64,000 bases of DNA from VRUE01 sp963699215 (lineage in GTDB: Bacteria; Actinomycetota; Thermoleophilia; Solirubrobacterales; 70-9), in contig OY969422.1 of NCBI GenBank assembly GCA_963699215.1, positions 1,612,001 to 1,676,000 on the forward strand, given 5' to 3'. Below, in pieces: positions 32,566-40,652 of this stretch. Position 1 is the stretch's first letter. Each line of letters starts with the position of its first letter. The position numbers and the translations under genes are program-made. A model generated the notes under the pieces. The model saw only the letters and a list, made by a program, of their open reading frames with translations, was not told the DNA's origin and did no database searches.

Positions 32566-33462
32566 CTAGACCAGCCGGTCGAGCGGCATCGCCAAGAAGA
32601 GCAGCGCCAGGTAGGCGAGCGAAAAGAGGTAGGTGCGCAGCGCCCAGCGGCGGTCGGCGCTGCGCAGCAGCCGCACGGCGCAGTAGATGAAGGCGCCGCC
32701 GAGGGCCATCGAGACGACCAGGTACTCGACCCCGAAGGCGCCTGCGCAGAAGGGCAGCTGGGTGACCGCGTAGAGCAGGATCGTGTAGAGGAGGATCTGG
32801 CGGCGCGTCTCCGCCTCGCCGCGGACGACAGGCATCATCGGCACGCCGGCCTTGGCGTACTCGTCCTTCATCAGCAGCGAGAGCGCCCAGAAGTGCGGCG
32901 GGGTCCAGAAGAAGACGATCGCGAAGAGGTAGAAGGCGGTGCCGCTGAGCCCGCCGGTGACGGCGGCCCAGGCGACCAGCGGCGGCACGGCGCCCGCGGC
33001 GCCGCCGATGACGATGTTCTGCGGCGTCGAGCGCTTGAGCCAGAGCGTGTAGACGAAGACGTAGCCGAAGAGGCCGGAAAGCGAGAGCGCCGCCGCGAGC
33101 GGGTTGACCGTGAGTACGAGCAGGGTGAAGGACGAGGCCCCGAGCAGCGCGCCGAAGCCGATCGCGGCGGCGGGCGAGATGCGGCCGCTGGCCACCGGGC
33201 GGGTGGCGGTGCGCGCCATCGTGCGATCGATGTCGCGATCGATCGCGTGGTTGATCGCGCCGGCGCCGCCGGCCGAGAGCGCGCCGCCCAGGCAGGTGAG
33301 GAAGACGAGGCCGATCGACGGATCGCCCGCCACGTACATCGTCGTCACCGTGGTGAAGAGCAGCAGCGACTGCACCTTCGGCTTGGTCAGCGTGAGGTAG
33401 TCGCGCAGGACCGCAAGCGCGGCGGGGCGCTGCGGGATGGCAGCCGTCTGAGCGCCGCTCAT
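32566..33462 (-). CDS. ctaB: Protoheme IX farnesyltransferase (heme O synthase)
   Basis: A UbiA-superfamily membrane prenyltransferase that adds farnesyl to heme B. A 298-aa protein with about nine helices. The first Asp-rich loop is NHAIDRDIDRTMARTATRPV, and the second region has WLKRSTPQNIVIGGAAGA and KDEYAKAGVPMMPVV. The ATG start at 33462 follows the COX1-like stop by 5 nt. Together with ctaA it supplies heme A or O. Confidence 0.95.
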   Translation of the reverse strand: MSGAQTAAIPQRPAALAVLRDYLTLTKPKVQSLLLFTTVTTMYVAGDPSIGLVFLTCLGGALSAGGAGAINHAIDRDIDRTMARTATRPVASGRISPAAAIGFGALLGASSFTLLVLTVNPLAAALSLSGLFGYVFVYTLWLKRSTPQNIVIGGAAGAVPPLVAWAAVTGGLSGTAFYLFAIVFFWTPPHFWALSLLMKDEYAKAGVPMMPVVRGEAETRRQILLYTILLYAVTQLPFCAGAFGVEYLVVSMALGGAFIYCAVRLLRSADRRWALRTYLFSLAYLALLFLAMPLDRLV

Positions 33463-33467
33463 GCGCG

Positions 33468-35159
33468 TCAGGCTACCGGCTGCGACTCGTGCGCCGACCG
33501 CTCGGCGGGACGGTCTCCGCGCCGGGCGACCGCGGCGCGGATGTCGCGCATCGGCCTGGGGCTGCGCACGTCCGGCAGCACGTCGAAGTTGTGCGGGTCC
33601 GGCGGCGAGAGCGCGAACCACTCGAGCGAGTCGCCGCCCCAGGCGTCGTGCCCGGCCGGGGCGCCGCCCTCGCGGCTGAGGATCGCGTTGGCCAACGTCA
33701 TCAGGATGCCCACGGTGAGGACGAAGGCGCCGATCGTGGCGATCAGGTTGTAGGTGGTGACGCCGGTCCCGTCGAAGAACTTGTAGGCGTCGATCGGCTG
33801 CCCCTCGACGCCGCCAGCGAGGAAGAGCGGCACGAAGGCCAGTAGGATCCCGACGCTCATCGTCCAGAAGGAGAAGCGGGCCAGGGTCTCGCCCATCGTG
33901 CGGCCGGTCATCTTCGGGAACCACCAGTGCAGCGCCGCGAAGCCGCCGAAGACGGCGCCGCCGACCAGCGCGAAGTGGGTCGCCGCGGTGCTGTCGGTCG
34001 TGTGCTGGAGGCGCCAGCCGGCGGCGACCATCGAGTGGGAGGCCTCGGAGGCCAGCCCGATCGCGATCGCCGCGATCGCTCCGGCGGCGAAGAGCAGCGG
34101 CGCCCGCAGTCTCACCGCGCCGCCGACCAGGGTCGCGATCAGGTTGAAGAAGACCAGTCCGAAGGGGACGATCAGCGCCAGCGACATCGCCATCGCGAAG
34201 TACATCCAGCCGATCCCGATCGGCGCGCTGAACATGTTCTGCATCCAGGCGAGGGTGCCGATAACGGCGATCGCGACCAGCGAGCCGATCGTCGCGCCGC
34301 GGTTGAAGAGCGGCTTACGGGCCAAGGCCGGCACGATCTCGGCGAGCGCGCCGAGGGCGAAGATCAGGACCAGCATGTAGGCACCGGTGTAGAAGATCCA
34401 GCTCAGGTGCTGCCAGAGGAGGGGCGAGCCGCCGGCGTCGCCGGCGAAGAAGATGCCTTCGAAGTTGCGGTCGATCAGCAGCATCGAGATCGCCGCCAGC
34501 ATCACCGGCCCGATCGCGATCAGTAGCCAGGAGCAGATCGCCGCCGCCCAGGAGAAGACCGGCAACCGCCGCCAGGCCATGCCCGGGGCGCGCAGCCGGC
34601 GCAGCGTCGCCGTCAGGTCGATCGCGATCAGGACGAAGCCGAGCGTCGCCAGGCCGGTCGAGGCGGCCCAGGCGTCGACGCCGTTGTCGGGCAGGAAGGC
34701 AAGCGCGGAGAGCGGCGGCAGGGGGTTGACGCCGGCCTCGCTCGGGGTGAAGAGGAAGCCCGCGTAGAGCACGGTGGCGCCGGCGATGTAGAGCCAGGTG
34801 CCAAGCTGGCCGAGCCGCGGCAACGCCGTGCCGCGGGCGCCGATCTGCAGCGGGGCCACGTAGTAGAAGAAGCCGAGCGCAAGCGGGACGGCGAAGAGGA
34901 AGATCGCGGTCGCGCCGTAGAGCGAGAGCATCCGGTCGAAGGTGACCGGGTCGAGGAAGGTGTTCTCGGGGATTGCCAGCTGCAGCCGCATCAGCAGCAG
35001 CTCGATCAGGGCGATGAAGAGGAAGCCGAGGGAGCCGGCGATCAGCACCCGGCCGACGTCCTTGTGATCGGCGCTGGTTGCGAGCTCCATCCAGCGCGGG
35101 CGGCGCGCGGGGAAGCCGTCGACGACCAGCTCGGGGCGCTTCGTGGGGGACGCGCTCAA
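33468..35159 (-). CDS. COX1-family membrane protein lacking almost all heme and CuB ligands
   Basis: A 563-aa protein with the twelve-helix fold of oxidase subunit I. Fold motifs such as VAPLQIGARGTALPRLGQL, WQHLSWIF, ARKPLF and LHWWFPKMTGRTMGE align well with the canonical CtaD. Against that copy, heme a His becomes Tyr81. The CuB His in HPxVY becomes Thr258, and the cross-link Tyr becomes Met262. The CuB His pair becomes Gln307-Asn308, and the heme a3 His becomes Ala393. Only His395 (second heme a ligand) remains. It cannot be an oxygen reductase. The frame is intact and in an operon, so this is not decay. TTG 35159 overlaps the COX2-like stop, with AGGAG ahead. Confidence 0.9.
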   Translation of the reverse strand: MSASPTKRPELVVDGFPARRPRWMELATSADHKDVGRVLIAGSLGFLFIALIELLLMRLQLAIPENTFLDPVTFDRMLSLYGATAIFLFAVPLALGFFYYVAPLQIGARGTALPRLGQLGTWLYIAGATVLYAGFLFTPSEAGVNPLPPLSALAFLPDNGVDAWAASTGLATLGFVLIAIDLTATLRRLRAPGMAWRRLPVFSWAAAICSWLLIAIGPVMLAAISMLLIDRNFEGIFFAGDAGGSPLLWQHLSWIFYTGAYMLVLIFALGALAEIVPALARKPLFNRGATIGSLVAIAVIGTLAWMQNMFSAPIGIGWMYFAMAMSLALIVPFGLVFFNLIATLVGGAVRLRAPLLFAAGAIAAIAIGLASEASHSMVAAGWRLQHTTDSTAATHFALVGGAVFGGFAALHWWFPKMTGRTMGETLARFSFWTMSVGILLAFVPLFLAGGVEGQPIDAYKFFDGTGVTTYNLIATIGAFVLTVGILMTLANAILSREGGAPAGHDAWGGDSLEWFALSPPDPHNFDVLPDVRSPRPMRDIRAAVARRGDRPAERSAHESQPVA

Positions 35160-35854
35160 GGCGTTTCTCCTCTTTCGATCTGGCTGACGACGTTGTCCTG
35201 GGCGGCCTGGATGTCCTGCTTGGTGCCTTCGACGAAGGACTCGTACTCCTCCGGCGAGACCACTTCGACCTCGGTCCGCATCGCCGCGTAGGCCTGGCCC
35301 GAGAGGGTGGCCGACTGGCCGCGGTAGGTCCCCTCCTCGTCGGCGCGGAAGACGACGTGGTTGGTCTTGCCCGGGACCGCGTCGCGCTTGCCGGCCAGGG
35401 CGGGGACGTCCCAGGTGTGGACGACGTCGGTCGAGACGAGATCGAGCTCGACCGCGGTGTCGACCGGGACGACGAGCTTGTAGTAGGAGAAGGCTTCGTT
35501 CGGGTAGTCGTAGCGCCACAGCCACTGCTGGCCGGTGGTCGTGATCTTCAGCGGCTCGGAGCTCGAGACCTGGAGGCCGGCGGTGCCGGTCGCCGGAGTC
35601 TCGCGCGCCTTGTCCGTGTAGATGACGCTGAGCACGAAGAGCGCCACCGCGAAGATGCCCAGCGTCGCCCCGACCCTCAGCTGGATCAGCCGGCCGCCGG
35701 TGACCTGGCGCGGCTCGGCGCCGCGCTCGGCGCGGTAGCGGCGCAGCGCGTAGAGCAGCCCGCCGACGATCGCGAGGACGAGGATCGTCGCGGCGACGAA
35801 GCCGATCCAAAGCAGCGTGTCGATCTGGTCGGTGCCAGGAGAGTTGGGCGCCAA
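35156..35854 (-). CDS. COX2-family protein lacking the CuA site
   Basis: A 232-aa protein with two N-terminal transmembrane helices and an extracytoplasmic cupredoxin-like domain (QQWLWRYDYPNEA, VVHTWDVPALAGKRDAVPG). Aligned to CtaC, the CuA ligands Cys, Glu, Cys and His are Ser181, Thr183, Ser185 and Tyr189; only His146 and Met192 remain, so no CuA can form. It pairs with the ligand-poor COX1-like protein, with a 4-nt overlap between the genes. TAGAAT (35869-35864) is 9 nt before TTG 35854. Proposed role: a structural or quinone/heme-binding partner, not electron entry. Confidence 0.88.
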   Translation of the reverse strand: MAPNSPGTDQIDTLLWIGFVAATILVLAIVGGLLYALRRYRAERGAEPRQVTGGRLIQLRVGATLGIFAVALFVLSVIYTDKARETPATGTAGLQVSSSEPLKITTTGQQWLWRYDYPNEAFSYYKLVVPVDTAVELDLVSTDVVHTWDVPALAGKRDAVPGKTNHVVFRADEEGTYRGQSATLSGQAYAAMRTEVEVVSPEEYESFVEGTKQDIQAAQDNVVSQIERGETP

Positions 35855-35943
35855 AGCGCGGCCATTCTAATCACGCGAGGGGGCGCCCCGCCGTGCGCAC
35901 GTTGGCTCGCGACCGGGGGCCTGCTCCTATACTCGCCGGCCTC

Positions 35944-36891
35944 ATGGGGACCCGCTCGAGTGGTTCATCTCCGATGCTGGGCAAGGCGGTGCGCGTCGGG
36001 GCTGCCGCGGCGATCGGCGCCGCGGTCGCAGTGCCCCTGCTGCGCCGCCGGGCGCGCATCCCCGCTCCGGTGACGGTCGCGGCCTGCGCCGCCGGGCCGC
36101 TCGGGCTCGCCGTCCTGCGGCCGCGCTCGCGCAAGCGCGACGTCGCGATGTACGCGCTGCAGATGTGGGCCTTCACGATGGTCCACGAGCTTCCCTACGA
36201 CGACCCCGAGCGGCTTCGCGCCCGCCTGCGGATCCGCTACCCGATCGTCGTCGACCGGGTCATCGGCCTCGGCCAGCTGCCGAACGTGCGCCTCCAGCGT
36301 GCCCTCGCCCGCCTGCCCCGGGTCGGGATTCTCAACCGCTTTCTCACCTGGGTGCACTGGCTCTGGTTCCTCGAGCCCTACGCGGCGCTGCTCTTCATCC
36401 TCCTCCGCCACCCAGATCACTTTCCCCGTGCCGCCCGCCGCCTCGCCGCCGTCTTCGACATTGGCTGCGCCGTCTACTTCGCCGCCCCAACCGCGCCGCC
36501 CTGGTGGGCCTCGGAGCAGGGCCACGCCGGCGAGGAGGTGCGGCGGATCATGGTCGAGGTCGGCGAGGAGACCTGGAAATCGGCCTGGCCGGCGATGTAC
36601 GGGGCGCTGGGCGGCAATCCCTGGGCGGCGATGCCCTCGCTGCACTTCGCCACCTCGGTCAGCGCGGCGATCTCGCTGGCCGAGACCGGCCGCGGCGCGG
36701 GGGCTGCCGGCTGGGGCTACGCGCTGACGCTCGGCTTCGCCCTCGTCTACCTGGGCGAGCACTACGTCACCGACCTCGCCGCCGGCGCCGGCCTGGTCGC
36801 CGCCGTGCAGCGCGGTGAGCCGCTCGCCGAACCGGCGGTCCTGGCGGTGAATCGACGCCTGCGAAGTCTGGAGCGCCTGGCCAGCGGGTAG
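35944..36891 (+). CDS. PAP2-superfamily membrane phosphatase/transferase (AUR1-like)
   Basis: A 315-aa protein with about six transmembrane helices. The phosphatase motifs are AMPSLHFATS (central His) and GEHYVTDLAAG (His and Asp). The N-terminal region with YALQMWAFTMVHELPYDDPERLR resembles the inositol-phosphoceramide-synthase-like branch of PAP2 proteins. It probably acts on a lipid phosphate or transfers a phospho-head group at the membrane. TATACT (35928-35933) is 10 nt before ATG 35944. A GTG start 51 nt earlier is also open but would overlap the promoter. Confidence 0.85.
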   Translation: MGTRSSGSSPMLGKAVRVGAAAAIGAAVAVPLLRRRARIPAPVTVAACAAGPLGLAVLRPRSRKRDVAMYALQMWAFTMVHELPYDDPERLRARLRIRYPIVVDRVIGLGQLPNVRLQRALARLPRVGILNRFLTWVHWLWFLEPYAALLFILLRHPDHFPRAARRLAAVFDIGCAVYFAAPTAPPWWASEQGHAGEEVRRIMVEVGEETWKSAWPAMYGALGGNPWAAMPSLHFATSVSAAISLAETGRGAGAAGWGYALTLGFALVYLGEHYVTDLAAGAGLVAAVQRGEPLAEPAVLAVNRRLRSLERLASG

Positions 36892-36901
36892 CTTCCCAAG
36901 G

Positions 36902-38026
36902 GTGTCTCCCGAGCAGCCGGTGAACGGAAACGGCGGCTTTGAGCTGCCGCTGCTCACCCGGCGGCGGGTAGCGCAGACGCTGCTCGTCGTCCTCCTGCTG
37001 GTGATCGGCATCTACTTCCTCTTCCCGAAGCTGGTCGGGCTGGGCGACGCGATGAGCAAGCTGGGTGAAGCGGAGGCGATCTGGATCGTCGTCGCGATCG
37101 GGTTCGAGCTGGCCGCGATAGCGACCTACATCGCGCTCTTCAAGGCGGTTGTCGGCGGCGACGTACTGCGGCTCAGCTGGCGCGAGACCTACGACATCAA
37201 TCTCGCCGGAGTGGCCGCGACCCGCCTCTTTTCGGCTGGCGGAGCAGGTGGGATCGCCCTTACCTACTGGGCGCTGCGCCGGGCCGGGATGATCCGTAGC
37301 GAGGTAGCGCGGCGGATGGTCGCCTTCCTCACCCTCCAGTATGTCTTCTACCCGCTGGCGCTGATCGTCTTCGGGGTGCTCTTGCGAACCGGCGTGATGC
37401 CCGGCAAGGCGTCGGTCGAGCTGACGATCATCCCGGCGGCGATCTCGGGCTTGATCCTGATCTTCGGTGTGCTCGCCGCCCTGATCCCGGCCGACCTGCG
37501 CGAACGGCTCACCTCGCACGTGCACCGGCCGCGCAGCAGGGCGATCGCCGACAAAGTCGCCAAAGCGATGGCGACGGTCGGTGAGGGGGTCAGGTTCGGC
37601 TTCCGGCTGCTGATCCACCCCGGTCGCGGTGGGCTGGCGGTGATCGGCGCCGTCGGCTACTGGGCGACCAACATCGGCATCCTCTGGGCCTCGTTCAAAG
37701 CGTTCGGCGTGCACGTGCCGCTGGCGGTCGTCGTCCAGGGCTTCTTCCTCGGCATGGTCGGCAACCTCTTCCCGCTGGCGCCGGCAGGGGTGGGTGCGGT
37801 GGACGCGGGGATGATCGGCGCCTTCGTCCTCTTCGGCATTCCCGAGGGCACGGTCTTCCCGGCGATCCTGATCTACCGGCTGGTCGCCTTCTGGCTGCCG
37901 ATCCCGTTCGGCGTCGTCGCCTTCTTCCAGCTGCGAAACAGGGTCCACCACTGGGAAGAATCGGAGCTTCCGATCGACCGCGGCAGGGAGCCGGAGAGGC
38001 AGCTGGAGCCGGCCACGGCTGAGTGA
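36902..38026 (+). CDS. Flippase-like membrane protein (lysylphosphatidylglycerol synthase TM family)
   Basis: A 374-aa integral membrane protein with about eight helices and the family signatures FELAAIATYIALFKAV, GVAATRLFSAGGAGGIALTY, ...FFLGMVGNLFPLAPAGVGAVDAG and the C-terminal RLVAFWLPIPFG. These proteins (UPF0104, AglD/MprF N-terminal-like) move or use lipid-linked substrates. The substrate is unknown. TAGCTT (36889-36894) ends 7 nt before the GTG start, so the mRNA is probably leaderless even though it lies 10 nt after the PAP2 gene. Confidence 0.87.
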   Translation: MSPEQPVNGNGGFELPLLTRRRVAQTLLVVLLLVIGIYFLFPKLVGLGDAMSKLGEAEAIWIVVAIGFELAAIATYIALFKAVVGGDVLRLSWRETYDINLAGVAATRLFSAGGAGGIALTYWALRRAGMIRSEVARRMVAFLTLQYVFYPLALIVFGVLLRTGVMPGKASVELTIIPAAISGLILIFGVLAALIPADLRERLTSHVHRPRSRAIADKVAKAMATVGEGVRFGFRLLIHPGRGGLAVIGAVGYWATNIGILWASFKAFGVHVPLAVVVQGFFLGMVGNLFPLAPAGVGAVDAGMIGAFVLFGIPEGTVFPAILIYRLVAFWLPIPFGVVAFFQLRNRVHHWEESELPIDRGREPERQLEPATAE

Positions 38027-38032
38027 CCGCGG

Positions 38033-38070
38033 TTGCCTAACGCGTTACTATAAAAAGTAAAGTATTAGAC
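38033..38070 (+). promoter_or_regulatory. AT-rich promoter region of trxB
   Basis: It contains the perfect palindrome TAACGCGTTA (38038-38047), then TTACT/AGTAA arms around ATAAAA (38045-38060), and TATTAG (38063-38068). This AT-rich island stands out between two GC-rich genes. It is where the trxB promoter must lie and may include a redox-regulator site. Confidence 0.5.
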
Positions 38071-38084
38071 TTCCGGCGGCAGAT

Positions 38085-39098
38085 ATGGCAGACCAAAAGA
38101 AGACCGAGAACGTGATCGTCGTCGGTGGGGGCCCGGCCGGCTATACCGCCGCGCTCTACACCGCGCGCGCCAACCTCGAGCCCCTCGTCTTCGAGGGCTT
38201 CCAGTGGGGCGGCCAGCTGCAGAACACGACCGACGTCGAGAACTATCCCGGCTATCCCGAGGGGATCATGGGGCCGGAGATGATGAACCAGTTCCGCGCC
38301 CAGGCGGAGCGCTTCGGCACTCGGTTCGTCACCGACGACGTCGACCGGGTCGAGCTCAGCGAGGACGGGGGCTTGCACAGGGTCTTCCTCGGCGACGAGG
38401 AGCACCTCGCCAAAACCGTGATCCTGGCGATGGGGGCGGAGCCGCGCCGGCTCGGCATACCCGGCGAGCTCGAGCTGAGCGGCTGCGGCGTCTCCACCTG
38501 CGGCGTCTGCGACGGCGCCTTCTTCAAAGGCAAAAAGGTGATCGTGATCGGCGGCGGCGACTCGGCGATGGAGGACGCGATCTTCGTCTCCAAGTTCGCC
38601 AGCGAGCTGACGATCGTCAACCGCCGCGACGACTTCCGCGCCTCGAAGATCATGCACGCGCGGGCCGCCGAGCAGCCCAACATCGAGTTCAAGACCCCGT
38701 TCGTCGCGGAGGAGTTCGTCGGCGGCGACGGCGGCAACCTCGACCACGTCCGCCTGCGCAACGCCGAGACCGGCGAGACCGAGGATTTCGGCACCGAAGG
38801 GGCCTTCGTCGCGATCGGCCACATCCCGAAATCGGAGATCGTCGGCGACCAGATCGAGACCGACGAGGACGGCTATATCCGCACCGAGCCCGGCTCGACC
38901 AAGACCAACCTGGCCGGCGTCTTCGCCGTCGGCGACGTCGTCGACCGGACCTACCGCCAGGCGGTCACCGCCGCCGGCACCGGCTGCATGGGCGCCCTCG
39001 ACGCCGAGTGGTACCTGCGCGACACGCCGCCCAGCCCCGAGGCCCACTGGATGCCCGGCGGCGAGCCCACCGAGATCGCCCCGACGCCCGGGTCGTAG
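38085..39098 (+). CDS. trxB: Thioredoxin reductase (NADPH-dependent)
   Basis: A 337-aa FAD flavoenzyme that reduces thioredoxin. The FAD site is VVGGGPAGYTAALYTAR, the NADPH site is VIGGGDSAMEDAI, and the redox pair is Cys139-Gly-Val-Cys142 (usual CATC reads CGVC). GVFAVGDVVDRTYRQAVTAAGTG is the C-terminal FAD contact. The last 25 residues (SPEAHWMPGGEPTEIAPT) extend beyond the core. No thioredoxin gene is adjacent. Confidence 0.95.
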   Translation: MADQKKTENVIVVGGGPAGYTAALYTARANLEPLVFEGFQWGGQLQNTTDVENYPGYPEGIMGPEMMNQFRAQAERFGTRFVTDDVDRVELSEDGGLHRVFLGDEEHLAKTVILAMGAEPRRLGIPGELELSGCGVSTCGVCDGAFFKGKKVIVIGGGDSAMEDAIFVSKFASELTIVNRRDDFRASKIMHARAAEQPNIEFKTPFVAEEFVGGDGGNLDHVRLRNAETGETEDFGTEGAFVAIGHIPKSEIVGDQIETDEDGYIRTEPGSTKTNLAGVFAVGDVVDRTYRQAVTAAGTGCMGALDAEWYLRDTPPSPEAHWMPGGEPTEIAPTPGS

Positions 39099-39133
39099 AG
39101 AGCGGCGCAGCCGTCGGCAGCTAGGGTTGGCCC

Positions 39134-39301
39134 GTGGGTAGGAACCTGTCTTCGATCTTTCCGTTTGCGATCGCGATCGTGCTGCCGCCCGCGGGATTGC
39201 TCATCGGCATCTCGCAACTTCAGCAGGACCGCGAACTCGGTGCGCGGCTGATCGTCACCGCGGTGTTGGCGACGGTTGCCTGGGTCCTGTTGCTGACCTG
39301 A
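39134..39301 (+). CDS. Small two-span membrane protein (55 aa)
   Basis: GTG 39134 opens a 55-residue frame with two hydrophobic segments (FPFAIAIVLPPAGLLIGI and LIVTAVLATVAWVLLLT) joined by QLQQDRELGAR. TAGGGT (39122-39127) ends 6 nt before the GTG, a classic leaderless arrangement. Proteins of this size and plan occur widely in actinobacteria, but function is unknown. Confidence 0.65.
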   Translation: MGRNLSSIFPFAIAIVLPPAGLLIGISQLQQDRELGARLIVTAVLATVAWVLLLT

Positions 39302-39319
39302 CGCGGATCGCGCCGCGGC

Positions 39320-39802
39320 TCAGCCGATCAGCTTCTGCACGACGAAGGTGCGGCTGCCGCGTGGGGTCTCGACCTCGACTGGCTTGCCGGGCTCGGCATC
39401 CATCAGCGCCTGACCGATCGGCGACTCGGCCGAGAGGCGACCGACGCTCAAGTCGGCTTCGGTGGAGCCGACCAGGGTCCAGGTGTTGACCGCGCCTTTC
39501 GTCTCGTCGAGCACCTCCGCCGTACGGCCGAAGCTGAAGCGATCGGCGTCGCCGTCGATCTCGACCACGACCGCAGTGCGCAGGCGCTCGCGTAGGCGCT
39601 TGATCTTGGTCTCCAGATGCGCCTGGTCCTCCTTGGCGATGTGATACTCGGCGTTCTCCTTGAGGTCGCCCTCCTCGCGAGCGACCTTGATCCGGGCTGC
39701 CATTGCGGTCCGGCCCGGTCCTTCCAGCTGCTCGATTTCCTCGCGCAGGGCGGCGATCCCCTCCTCGGTGATCGGCTCCCCGCCTGCTTCGGCGCCGCTC
39801 AT
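39320..39802 (-). CDS. greA: Transcription elongation factor GreA
   Basis: A 160-aa protein that inserts its coiled coil into the RNA polymerase secondary channel to rescue backtracked complexes. The coiled coil carries the acidic tip EEGDLKENAEYH (near 43-54). The C-terminal domain (about 80-158) has the FKBP-like fold ending TPRGSRTFVVQKLIG. Length and motifs are normal. Confidence 0.95.
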   Translation of the reverse strand: MSGAEAGGEPITEEGIAALREEIEQLEGPGRTAMAARIKVAREEGDLKENAEYHIAKEDQAHLETKIKRLRERLRTAVVVEIDGDADRFSFGRTAEVLDETKGAVNTWTLVGSTEADLSVGRLSAESPIGQALMDAEPGKPVEVETPRGSRTFVVQKLIG

Positions 39803-39854
39803 CCGCCCACCATTGCAGATACGGCCGGGGGACGGGAACGACGGCGGACAGGGC

Positions 39855-40268
39855 TCAGAGCTTGGCGATCAGCAGTCCCAGGACGGTGACGATCAGGGTG
39901 ATTGCCATACCTCCGCCGACTTGGATGATCGTCCGCTGCAGTGCGTGCATCTCACCATGGACAGCCTGCATCTCTGCGTGCACCTGGCGGTTGTCGTTGT
40001 GCAGCTTGGCGATCTCTTCCCGCGTCTTGACGTAGTGCTCGCTCGCCTGGGCGCGGAGCCGCCCTTCGACCCCGGCCATCTCCGCGCGGAGTTCCTTGCC
40101 TTGGTCCTTGATCTCGCCCCGCAGATCCTTGGCGGTTGCCTGCATCTCACCCCGCAGATCCTTGGCAATTGCCTTGATCTCGCCTTCGACATGGTCGAAG
40201 CGCTCGTCCATCCGGTGGGATAGATGGTCGAGACGGTCGTCTGTCCAGCTCTGCCTCATCGCTTCCAT
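39855..40268 (-). CDS. Tail-anchored coiled-coil protein (137 aa), third member of the local family
   Basis: The N-terminus (MRQSWTDDRLDHLSHRMDERFDHVE) closely parallels the proteins at 28264 and 28793 (REAWTDERLDEFARNVDHRFDRLE). A long coiled coil with GEMQATAKDLRGEIKDQGKE-type repeats follows, then a C-terminal membrane segment (IIQVGGGMAITLIVTVLGLLIAKL). Upstream are two GTGTAAC direct repeats 22 bp apart (40290-40296, 40312-40318), a possible operator. The promoter is not the TTGACA type of its paralogues. Function is unknown. Confidence 0.75.
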   Translation of the reverse strand: MEAMRQSWTDDRLDHLSHRMDERFDHVEGEIKAIAKDLRGEMQATAKDLRGEIKDQGKELRAEMAGVEGRLRAQASEHYVKTREEIAKLHNDNRQVHAEMQAVHGEMHALQRTIIQVGGGMAITLIVTVLGLLIAKL

Positions 40269-40352
40269 GCACCGACCTTAGGGATCCAGGTGTAACGCGT
40301 GGGAAACGAAAGTGTAACTCTTTGTCTCAGCAGACGAATGTCTGAGAGAGCC

Positions 40353-40378
40353 GCCGTGCTCTAAGGTCGTAGCACGGC
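40353..40378. promoter_or_regulatory. Inverted repeat around the -10 of the UBP zinc-finger gene
   Basis: GCCGTGCT (40353-40360) and AGCACGGC (40371-40378) are perfect complements; the loop holds TAAGGT (40362-40367), a TANNNT -10 element. A promoter in the loop of an inverted repeat suggests an operator. The rest of the gap 40269-40373 holds the paralogue's promoter and no gene. Confidence 0.5.
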
Positions 40379-40652
40379 TCCCACCTGCACCCACATCGAC
40401 TCGATCCAGCGCTTCGACCTGCCGGCCGACGTGCCCGGCTGTGAGGAGTGTCTGGAGCAAGGGATGAGCTGGGTGCACCTGCGGATGTGCCAGAGCTGCG
40501 GTCACATCGGCTGCTGCGACAACTCGGAGGGCAAGCACGCCACTGCACACCATCGGGAGACGGGCCACCCGATCGTCCGCTCCGCCGAGCCCGGCGAAGA
40601 CTGGAGCTGGTGCTACGTCGATGAGGCGATGTTCCGGCTCAGGCGCGGCTGA
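40374..40652 (+). CDS. UBP-type zinc-finger protein, probable ACG start
   Basis: A 92-aa stand-alone ZnF-UBP domain: CTHIDSIQRFDLP, GCEECLEQGMSWVHLRMCQSC-type zinc ligands, GHIGCCDNSEGKHATAHHRE and EDWSWCYVDEAMF. The zinc ligands Cys and His in CTH are encoded at 40386-40394, upstream of the first canonical start codon (GTG 40431). The frame is open only back to a TAA at 40362, so translation must begin in between. ACG 40374 lies exactly 6 nt after TAAGGT, matching leaderless genes nearby. A protein from GTG 40431 would lack part of the domain. Bacterial copies often lie near redox or respiratory genes; role unknown. Confidence 0.75.
   Translation, partial: TAPTCTHIDSIQRFDLPADVPGCEECLEQGMSWVHLRMCQSCGHIGCCDNSEGKHATAHHRETGHPIVRSAEPGEDWSWCYVDEAMFRLRRG

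Noticed and set aside
33468..35159. Calling the COX1-like gene a second cytochrome c oxidase subunit I or a cbb3/NorB enzyme
   Set aside because: Those families all keep the heme and metal His residues; here five of six are replaced.
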